Assembly: GCA_028293365.1 (NCBI GenBank)
Contig: JAQGOX010000800.1
Span: 1-10,649, forward strand
Reading direction: 5' to 3'
From: Verrucomicrobiales bacterium
Lineage (GTDB): Bacteria; Verrucomicrobiota; Verrucomicrobiia; Limisphaerales; SXQI01
Length of the DNA: 10,649 bases
Below, in pieces: positions 5,306 to 10,649 of this stretch (the stretch's first letter is position 1; the number at the start of each line of letters is the position of its first letter). The translations under genes were made by a program, and so were the position numbers. Under the pieces are notes generated by a model. The model saw nothing but the letters and a program-made list of their open reading frames with translations. It was not told the origin of the DNA and searched no databases.

Positions 5306-7696
5306 ATGAAATCGATTCTGACCTGGTTTTGCGCGTTAGGCGCAGCTCTAACATTACACGCGGCTGATTCTGATTCAGGAGTGCTCCCGAAAGATAGTGG
5401 CGGTCGCACTTTAAATTTTGATTTTGAGGACGGAACGTTGCGCGACTGGAAGGCAACGGGCAATGCATTCGAGAAACAGCCGGTCCGAGGCGATACCGTT
5501 TCGCGGCGCCGGGGTGATATGAAAAGTAGTCACCACGGTGATTACTGGATCGGAACCTACGAGGTCAGTGGCGATGACGTTCAGGGAACGCTGACGTCGG
5601 TGCCATTCAAGGTGGCCGCTCCCTACTGCAGTTTTCTAGTTGCTGGAGGTTCAGCCTCCGCCACCCGTGTTGAATTGGTGCGTGAGGACTCTCAGGAACC
5701 TTTCTTCAAGGTTTCCGGTACGGAAAGTGAAACTCTGCGCCCTGTCGTCGTCGATCTAAAGGCTCAACAGGGCAAGTCGATTTTTATTCGAATCGTAGAT
5801 CAGGCGGTTGGTGGCTGGTCCCATATTAACTTCGACAATTTCCGCTTTCACGATTCCAAGCCGAACTTTTCGGATGTCCTGGACCCTCAGAAAATCGCTT
5901 CTGAGATTCCTCCCGCGGATACCGTTAAGTTCGCAGGCTTGTCACCGGAAGATGCCGCGAAGGAAGCATCCCTGCCACCCGGATTCAGTATGAAGCTTTT
6001 CGCTGGAGAGCCGGACATTCGGCAGCCAATCGCATTTGCTCTCGATGCTCGCGGCCGAATTTGGGTTGCCGAGGCTTATACCTATCCCCGTCGCGCCCCT
6101 GAAGGGCAGGGGAAGGATCGAATCTTGATTTTCGAGGATACCAACGGCGATGGGAAATTCGATAAACGAACGGTTTTTATCGAACATCTGAACCTGGTGA
6201 GCGGGCTGGCTGTGGGTTTCGGTGGTGTATGGGTGGGAGCGTCACCGCAATTTCTTTTCATTCCGGATCGTAATCATGACGATGTCCCGGATGGACCTCC
6301 CGAAGTGGTTTTCGACGGCTGGGCCTACCAGGATACGCACGAGACCCTCAATACTTTCACTTGGGGACCCGACGGCTGGCTTTATGGATGTCACGGGGTC
6401 TTCACGCAATCCAATGTCGGCAAACCCGGTGCTCCTGATTCAGAGCGCACGCGATTAAACGCGGGCGTGTGGCGATTCCAACCGCAGACTCGCAAATTTG
6501 AACTTTTCGCGGAAGGGACAAGTAATCCGTGGGGCATTGATTTCGACAAATACGGCCAATGCCAGATCGAAGCGTGCGTCATTCCGCACTTCTTTCATAT
6601 GATTCAAGGCGGCCGCTTCGAACGCCAGGCCGGGCAGCATTTCAATCCCAACGTTTACGACGATATCAAAACGATCGCCGATCATCTCCATTACGCCGGC
6701 AGTAAAGGTCCTCATGCTGGCAATGGCCGTTCCGATGCCGCGGGTGGCGGTCACGCACACGCGGGAATGCTCATTTATCAGGGCGATAGCTGGCCTGCGG
6801 AGTATCAGGGCAAGGCGTTCATGAATAACATTCACGGACAACGGCTCAACATGGATATTCTCGAGCATAAGGGCTCCGGATTTGTGGCGCATCACGGCAA
6901 GGATTTTGTGAACTTTAATGATAGCTGGTCGCAAATTCTGAATATGCTTTCTGATCAGGATGGCTCGGTTTACATGATCGATTGGTACGACAAAAATCAG
7001 TGCCATCATAACAATGTGGAAGGTCACGACCGGACCAATGGCCGCATCTTTAAACTGGTTTATAACGATCATCCCGGAACTCAGGTTGACCTTGAAAAAT
7101 TGTCGAGCGAGGAATTGGTCAAGCTTGCCCTTCACCCGAATGAATGGCATGTACGGAATGCTCGCCGTATCCTCCAGGAGCGTGGTCCCAACCCCGGTTT
7201 GCACCGGATGATTTCCGACCTGATCTCGAAGCAGAGCGACGACGCCAAACGGTTGCGTCTCCTTTGGACGTTGCATGCCATCGGCGGACTCACACAGGAA
7301 AAAGGTTTATCGTTGCTGGACGATAAGAGCGAATACGTTCGCGCCTGGACCATTCAGCTACTGGCGGAAGGAAAGGATCTTTCAGATCCATTACTCAAAA
7401 AATTTGCAAAACTGGCCAAGAGTGATCCCTCGCCTGTGGTTCGGCTTTATTTAGCATCCGCCATGCAGCGAACACCCGTTGAAAGGCGCTGGGAAGTCGT
7501 AACGGCTCTGTTAAATCACGGTGAAGATTCCGGAGACCACAATCTCCCGCTGATGTATTGGTATGCGGCGGAACCTTGCGTTGCTTCAAATGTGGCGCGC
7601 GGAAGTCAATTGCTCGCTCATTCCAAAATCCCTCTGGTGCGAGAGTACATTGCTCGACGCATGGTGGTGGCAAGTCGCAGTTTGGCCGGGAAATAA
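5306..7696 (+). CDS. Secreted PVC-type dehydrogenase-like propeller with HEAT repeats (no heme domain)
   Basis: Predicted periplasmic protein of 796 residues. A signal peptide covers residues 1-19/20 (AALTLHA-AD). Residues about 35-182 look like a beta-sandwich carbohydrate- or protein-binding module (LNFDFEDGTLRDWKATGNAF ... HINFDNFRFH). Residues about 224-590 match the PVC membrane-bound dehydrogenase N-terminal domain (TIGR02604 type), a glucose/sorbosone-dehydrogenase-like propeller. Landmarks are LPPGFSMKLFAGEPDIRQP, RIWVAEAYTYPRR, DTNGDGKFDKR, NPWGIDFDKYGQ, GGGHAHAGMLIY, DGSVYMIDWYDKNQCHH and NGRIFKLVY. Residues 590-790 are helical HEAT-like repeats ending at SKIPLVREYIARRM. In this family the chain usually continues through more HEAT repeats into a CxxCH cytochrome domain; here it stops, and those parts lie in the next gene. 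Activity is probably oxidation of a sugar or polyol, by family analogy; the substrate is unknown. No Shine-Dalgarno sequence is seen before the ATG. Confidence 0.88.
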   Translation: MKSILTWFCALGAALTLHAADSDSGVLPKDSGGRTLNFDFEDGTLRDWKATGNAFEKQPVRGDTVSRRRGDMKSSHHGDYWIGTYEVSGDDVQGTLTSVPFKVAAPYCSFLVAGGSASATRVELVREDSQEPFFKVSGTESETLRPVVVDLKAQQGKSIFIRIVDQAVGGWSHINFDNFRFHDSKPNFSDVLDPQKIASEIPPADTVKFAGLSPEDAAKEASLPPGFSMKLFAGEPDIRQPIAFALDARGRIWVAEAYTYPRRAPEGQGKDRILIFEDTNGDGKFDKRTVFIEHLNLVSGLAVGFGGVWVGASPQFLFIPDRNHDDVPDGPPEVVFDGWAYQDTHETLNTFTWGPDGWLYGCHGVFTQSNVGKPGAPDSERTRLNAGVWRFQPQTRKFELFAEGTSNPWGIDFDKYGQCQIEACVIPHFFHMIQGGRFERQAGQHFNPNVYDDIKTIADHLHYAGSKGPHAGNGRSDAAGGGHAHAGMLIYQGDSWPAEYQGKAFMNNIHGQRLNMDILEHKGSGFVAHHGKDFVNFNDSWSQILNMLSDQDGSVYMIDWYDKNQCHHNNVEGHDRTNGRIFKLVYNDHPGTQVDLEKLSSEELVKLALHPNEWHVRNARRILQERGPNPGLHRMISDLISKQSDDAKRLRLLWTLHAIGGLTQEKGLSLLDDKSEYVRAWTIQLLAEGKDLSDPLLKKFAKLAKSDPSPVVRLYLASAMQRTPVERRWEVVTALLNHGEDSGDHNLPLMYWYAAEPCVASNVARGSQLLAHSKIPLVREYIARRMVVASRSLAGK

Positions 7697-7706
7697 TAAC
7701 ATCGAG

Positions 7707-8924
7707 ATGAGATACCAAATTATTGCCGTCGCTTTGGCAGGTTCAATCACGTTCGCTGCTTCGCATCATAGTTCCCAGGGAAATTCCAATCAGGATGGAC
7801 TCGCAGCCGTAGTCGAGGTTTTGAGCAAAACCAAAGACTCCCAACTGGAACTCGATGTGCTCAAGGGTATCCGCGATGCGTTAAAAGGGCGTCGCAGTGT
7901 TCCCATGCCCGCGGGCTGGGATTCGATTGAAGAAAAGCTCTCGTCGAGTTCAAATCGCGAAGTCAAGGCGCTATCCCAATCGCTTTCGTTGACTTTTGGG
8001 AGTACCCGCGCTTTGAATGATTTGCGGAAGGTTGCCCAGGACAAAAGTGCCGAGGCTGGGCTTCGCCGCTCCGCTGTCGAATCGTTATTGAGCATCAAGG
8101 ACACGGGTCTCCCACCGATATTGCAAGGCCTGCTCTCCGAGCCCGGCCTTCGGTCAATCGCGTTGCGCGGTCTCGCTCTTTATGATGACGCAAAGACACC
8201 TTCAGAAGTTCTCGCTGTTTACCATCAGTTCAATACCGGTGAAAAACGAGACGCTCTGGCAACGCTGACTTCGCGGCCCGCTTACGCGAGGCCACTCCTC
8301 CAGGGTATCGAGGATAAAGTTGTAAAGCCAACCGATCTGACGGCAGAGCTGGTCCGCCAGCTTCGTTCCCTGAAAAACCCGGAAATCAACCAGCAGATTG
8401 AGAAAGTCTGGGGCGCATTCCATGAAACCACGGCAGATAAAAAAGCCGAGATTGATCGCTACAAGAAGATCTATTCGGCTGGCGGTTCCACACCGGGCAA
8501 TGCCTCACGCGGTCGGGCGATCTTCACGAAAACTTGTCAGCAGTGCCATACCCTGTTTGACGTCGGAGGAAAAGTTGGGCCTGATCTGACCGGCTCCAAC
8601 CGCGCTGACCTCGATTATATTTTTCAAAACATTGTCGATCCCAACGCGGTCATTCCAAATGATTATAGAACCTCAACCGTTGAGCTAAAAGACGAACGGG
8701 TTATTACGGGGATTATTCGCCAGCAGGATGAGAAATCGATTTCGATTATTACCGCCAACGAATCGCTGGTGCTGCCCCGAAACGAGATCAAATCCGTTCA
8801 ACAAGGCGAAATCTCGATGATGCCTGAAGGATTGCTCGCGCAATTGGCCGAGCAGGAAGTTCGCGATCTTGTCTATTACCTCGGTCGACCGGGACAAGTA
8901 CCATTGCCTGTGGATTCGAAATAG
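7707..8924 (+). CDS. Secreted HEAT-repeat c-type cytochrome (TIGR02603-type CxxCH domain)
   Basis: Predicted periplasmic mono-heme cytochrome of 405 residues. The ATG at 7707 opens a signal peptide (IIAVALAGSITFAAS, cleavage near residue 18). Residues about 30-255 are HEAT-like helical repeats. The C-terminal domain has GRAIFTKTCQQCH with heme cysteines 277 and 280 and His281. It continues with KVGPDLTGSNRADLDYIFQNI, DPNAVIPNDY and SMMPEGL, where Met372 is the likely distal heme ligand. This is the TIGR02603 pattern that normally ends the fused PVC-type heme-binding proteins. The frame is open upstream to 7563, but that stretch overlaps the previous gene and reads as non-coding, so the later ATG is used; it lies 10 bp after the previous stop, in another frame. 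The protein probably accepts electrons from the product of the preceding gene. The partner oxidase is not in the window. Confidence 0.88.
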   Translation: MRYQIIAVALAGSITFAASHHSSQGNSNQDGLAAVVEVLSKTKDSQLELDVLKGIRDALKGRRSVPMPAGWDSIEEKLSSSSNREVKALSQSLSLTFGSTRALNDLRKVAQDKSAEAGLRRSAVESLLSIKDTGLPPILQGLLSEPGLRSIALRGLALYDDAKTPSEVLAVYHQFNTGEKRDALATLTSRPAYARPLLQGIEDKVVKPTDLTAELVRQLRSLKNPEINQQIEKVWGAFHETTADKKAEIDRYKKIYSAGGSTPGNASRGRAIFTKTCQQCHTLFDVGGKVGPDLTGSNRADLDYIFQNIVDPNAVIPNDYRTSTVELKDERVITGIIRQQDEKSISIITANESLVLPRNEIKSVQQGEISMMPEGLLAQLAEQEVRDLVYYLGRPGQVPLPVDSK

Positions 8925-8935
8925 GTTGTTATTCA

Positions 8936-8969
8936 CTCGTGATTACAGGGGGCAATCCTTAGTCACGAG
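8936..8969. terminator. Ten-base-pair hairpin after the cytochrome gene
   Basis: CTCGTGATTA (8936-8945) pairs with TAGTCACGAG (8960-8969) over 10 bp with one G-U pair; the 14-base loop can add an AGG/CCT stem. It begins 11 bp after the cytochrome stop, between converging operons, so a terminator or 3'-end stabilising role is plausible. No T-run follows on the plus strand. Confidence 0.45.
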
Positions 8970-9031
8970 CGCCTTAAGCTGGTCAGTGCAGATGCCCTGG
9001 CCCTGGTTGAAACCCATTTTCGCAGGTTACC

Positions 9032-9072
9032 GACCTCCGTCTGGGGACAGAGTAAGGGCCTCGTTGGAGGTC
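9032..9072. repeat. Inverted repeat downstream of the MoaD-like gene
   Basis: GACCTCC (9032-9038) and GGAGGTC (9066-9072) are perfect 7-bp inverted arms around 27 bases that contain a further small TCTG/CAGA hairpin (9040-9043 and 9048-9051). It lies 15 bp past the MoaD-like stop on the minus strand. It could be the 3' stem of that transcript, but it has no T-run. Nothing else is seen in 8970-9087. Confidence 0.3.
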
Positions 9073-9087
9073 CAGAATAATTTCACT

Positions 9088-9384
9088 TCATCCTCCCGCG
9101 ATTGCCCCGATCACCATGAAAGGTTCCACGCCCTTAACTACTGCTTCCGGAAGAGGCGTTTCCGGTGGATCGAGCGACAGATCTTCTTTGCACGCGAAGT
9201 AGCGGATGAAGGGTCGGCGTTTCAGGGTTCCGTGATCTCGAATCGTTCCGCGCAACACCGGATACCGCGCCTCAAGGGCGCCGAGGGTCGCTCCGATCGT
9301 GATTGGATCGGCGACTTCAACCAGCGCTTCTCCTTCGAGACGCGTTAGAGTCCGCAAATGATAGGGGAGTACGATTCGGATCAC
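9088..9384 (-). CDS. MoaD/ThiS-family ubiquitin-like sulfur-carrier protein
   Basis: Cytoplasmic beta-grasp protein of 98 residues ending in the di-glycine tail IGAIAGG that MoaD and ThiS proteins need: an E1-like enzyme (MoeB/ThiF type) adenylates the last glycine, which then carries sulfur as a thiocarboxylate. The N terminus (MIRIVLPYHLRTLT) and the helix TIGATLGALEARYPVLRGTI fit the fold, and VEPFMVIGAIAGG matches the usual final strand with an intact C terminus. No E1-like, MoaE, ThiG or molybdopterin gene is nearby, so the pathway is not set: molybdopterin, thiamine, tungsten cofactor or another thiolation route are all possible. Translation starts at a GTG (9382-9384) that overlaps the stop of the BNR-repeat gene as GTGA, so the two are translationally coupled and probably functionally linked. 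Confidence 0.82.
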   Translation of the reverse strand: MIRIVLPYHLRTLTRLEGEALVEVADPITIGATLGALEARYPVLRGTIRDHGTLKRRPFIRYFACKEDLSLDPPETPLPEAVVKGVEPFMVIGAIAGG

Positions 9385-10541
9385 GGCAGAGTCTGCACTT
9401 CCACCGACAGCACTGCCGGTAAATCTCGAACAATCGGGCTCCAGGTATTGCCGCTATCGGGTGAACCGTAAACCTGACCGCCGGTCGTCCCAAAATAGAC
9501 GCCGCATGGTTGCAGGGTATCGACAGCCATCGCATCGCGCAGCACGTTTACGTAGCAGTCCTTTTGCGGCAGACCATTTGTGAGGCCTTCCCATTCAGTG
9601 CCTCCGGTTCGGCTGCGATAAACCCGCAATTTGCCGTCGGGCGGGAAATGCTCGGAATCACTCTTGATCGGCACTACGTAAATAGTCTCCGGTTCATGAG
9701 CATGCACATCAATCGGAAAGCCGAAATCCGATGGTAAATTCCCACTCACTTCCCGCCATTGATCGCCGGAGTCATCGGTACGCAGGACGTCCCAATGCTT
9801 TTGCATGAAAAGAACGTCCGGACGCGATGGGTGAAGCGCAATTCGATGCACGCAGTGACCCACTTCGGCATCGGGATCGGGTAATTCGTAATTGGAACGA
9901 AGTCCCCGGTTGATCGGTTTCCAGGTTTTTCCTGCGTCGTCAGTCCGGAATGCGCCGGCCGCCGAGATGGCGATGTAAATTCGATTAGGATTCTTAGGGT
10001 CTAGCAGAATCGTATGCACTGCCATGCCTCCCGCCCCCGGTTGCCATAAATGACCTTTCGCACTCCGCAGGCTCGACATTTCCTTCCAGCTCTTGCCACC
10101 ATCCGTGGTTTTGAAAATCGCCGCATCTTCAACTCCCGCATAGACGGTGTCCGGATCGGTCAAAGAGGGCTCCAGATGCCAGACCCGCTTGAATTCCCAG
10201 GGATGCTGCGTGCCGTCATACCATTTATGGGTTCCGACCTCTCCTTCATAAACAAATTTGTTGCTGACGCCGCGGGGGAATTCACCCGGCGCCGGCAATG
10301 CCGAACCATCGGGCGTTGCCCAGGTTTCCCCGCCATCATCGGAGCGCTGGATGACCTGGCCGAACCAGCCGCTCGATTGCGACGCATAGATTCGATTCGG
10401 TTCAACCGGTGAGCCTTTAAGATGGTACATTTCCCATCCTGCAAAATGTGGACCGCTGACTTTCCACTCTTTGCGGGTTCCATCGGCGCTTAAAATAAAC
10501 GCCCCTTTTTTTGTGCCAACCAGGACTCGAACTCTGCTCAT
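9381..10541 (-). CDS. BNR/Asp-box repeat propeller protein (sialidase/Ycf48-like fold), cytoplasmic
   Basis: A 386-residue beta-propeller protein with five clear and one degenerate Asp-box motif: SDDGGETW (67-74), TTDGGKSW (145-152), TDDAGKTW (200-207), TDDSGDQW (255-262), a degenerate SRTGGTEW (310-317) and SPDSGNTW (360-367). It opens with VRVLVGTKKGAFIL and has no signal peptide, so unlike most secreted sialidases it should stay in the cytoplasm. Annotation as exo-alpha-sialidase or glycosyl hydrolase would be by fold only: the arginine triad and Tyr/Glu pair of true sialidases cannot be recognised. Ycf48-type assembly factors share the same repeats. The ATG at 10541 is preceded by GGGGA six bases upstream, one of the better ribosome binding sites in this window. 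Its stop overlaps the MoaD/ThiS-like start, giving a two-gene operon. Confidence 0.85.
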   Translation of the reverse strand: MSRVRVLVGTKKGAFILSADGTRKEWKVSGPHFAGWEMYHLKGSPVEPNRIYASQSSGWFGQVIQRSDDGGETWATPDGSALPAPGEFPRGVSNKFVYEGEVGTHKWYDGTQHPWEFKRVWHLEPSLTDPDTVYAGVEDAAIFKTTDGGKSWKEMSSLRSAKGHLWQPGAGGMAVHTILLDPKNPNRIYIAISAAGAFRTDDAGKTWKPINRGLRSNYELPDPDAEVGHCVHRIALHPSRPDVLFMQKHWDVLRTDDSGDQWREVSGNLPSDFGFPIDVHAHEPETIYVVPIKSDSEHFPPDGKLRVYRSRTGGTEWEGLTNGLPQKDCYVNVLRDAMAVDTLQPCGVYFGTTGGQVYGSPDSGNTWSPIVRDLPAVLSVEVQTLP

Positions 10542-10592
10542 AGTTTATCCCCGTATGATAGTTTTTGTTTAATTCCAATAATGCGACGAATG

Positions 10593-10649
10593 ATTCAGCG
10601 ATTGAAGGACAAATTTTTCAAAGATTTTTTTAATTCAGCGAATTAACAA
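10593..10649. promoter_or_regulatory. Upstream region of the BNR gene: 17-bp perfect dyad, half-site repeat and A-tracts
   Basis: TTAATTC-AGC-GAATTAA (10630-10646) is a perfect 7+3+7 dyad about 90-105 bp upstream of the BNR gene start. Its core ATTCAGCGA (10633-10641) recurs as a direct repeat at 10593-10601, exactly 40 bp away. Two A-tracts on the minus strand (complements of T-runs at 10614-10618 and 10625-10631) lie between, about one helical turn apart, as in an UP-element or bent promoter. A weak -35/-10 pair on the minus strand (TTCAAT at 10601-10606, CATTAT at 10578-10583, 17-bp spacer) could follow. Looks like an operator/promoter region; the rest of 10542-10649 holds no gene. Confidence 0.4.

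Noticed and set aside
6455..7276. Minus-strand open frame of 273 residues opposite the dehydrogenase-like gene
   Set aside because: Shadow of a well-supported gene; no recognisable domain or start context.
7563..7706. Upstream extension of the cytochrome frame, which could suggest a frameshifted fusion with the previous gene
   Set aside because: The extension translates to a Trp/Cys-rich string with no similarity to HEAT repeats, while the previous gene's own frame there is good HEAT sequence. The ATG at 7707 begins a proper signal peptide, so two real genes are preferred to a sequencing error.
8869..9348. Plus-strand open frame of 159 residues running from the cytochrome 3' end across the gap and antisense to the MoaD-like gene
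   Set aside because: It overlaps two real genes, has a low-complexity Arg/Ser-rich translation, and the MoaD-like reading on the other strand is convincing.
10050..10412. Plus-strand open frame of 120 residues inside the BNR gene
   Set aside because: Antisense shadow of the Asp-box repeats; no independent support.
9381..10541. Calling the BNR protein a true secreted sialidase
   Set aside because: No signal peptide and no recognisable sialidase catalytic residues; Asp-boxes only define the propeller fold.
1..10649. CRISPR array, tRNA/rRNA genes, insertion sequence or phage genes
   Set aside because: No regularly spaced direct repeats, no cloverleaf or rRNA-like segment, no transposase or integrase motif and no terminal inverted repeats were seen on reading both strands.

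Overview
The window looks like a chromosomal segment from a PVC-superphylum bacterium, most likely a verrucomicrobium. The main reason is the pair of genes at 5306-8924. Together they carry the N-terminal dehydrogenase-like propeller, HEAT repeats and C-terminal CxxCH cytochrome domain that I know as the 'PVC-type heme-binding' protein family, which is expanded in Planctomycetes and Verrucomicrobia. Base composition is moderate (about half G+C by eye), and many starts lack a convincing Shine-Dalgarno sequence. No database search was possible, so the lineage is an inference.

Left part (1-3140): the window opens inside hprK (HPr kinase/phosphorylase, C-terminal third only). It is followed by an HPr gene with both the catalytic His and the regulatory Ser, forming a PTS-type regulatory pair with no sugar permease in view. 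Convergent to HPr is a small BamE/SmpA-like lipoprotein gene (minus strand). Divergent from that is a five-helix inner-membrane protein resembling half of a DMT/EamA transporter, then a phenylacetate-CoA-ligase-like adenylating enzyme.

Middle (3235-3985): a compact type II toxin-antitoxin pair (VapB-like DUF217-type antitoxin and PIN-domain VapC) with an 11-nt gene overlap. Small palindromes lie in front of it and a weak hairpin behind it.

Right part (3992-8924): three tightly spaced plus-strand genes with 12-bp and 10-bp gaps, all predicted to be exported. They are a seven-repeat VCBS/FG-GAP beta-propeller protein, a 796-residue beta-sandwich + dehydrogenase-like propeller + HEAT protein, and a 405-residue HEAT + mono-heme cytochrome c protein. 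The last two appear to be the halves of what is usually one polypeptide, each with its own signal peptide. The simplest reading is a periplasmic oxidation module in which the propeller protein oxidises or binds a substrate and the cytochrome half takes the electrons; the substrate is unknown.

End (9088-10541, minus strand): a cytoplasmic BNR/Asp-box propeller gene overlaps by 4 nt a ubiquitin-fold MoaD/ThiS-like sulfur-carrier gene ending in Gly-Gly, a translationally coupled pair of unknown function. Its upstream region holds a perfect 17-bp dyad and A-tracts. The 163-bp gap between the two converging operons contains two inverted repeats. I saw no tRNA, rRNA, CRISPR array or insertion sequence.
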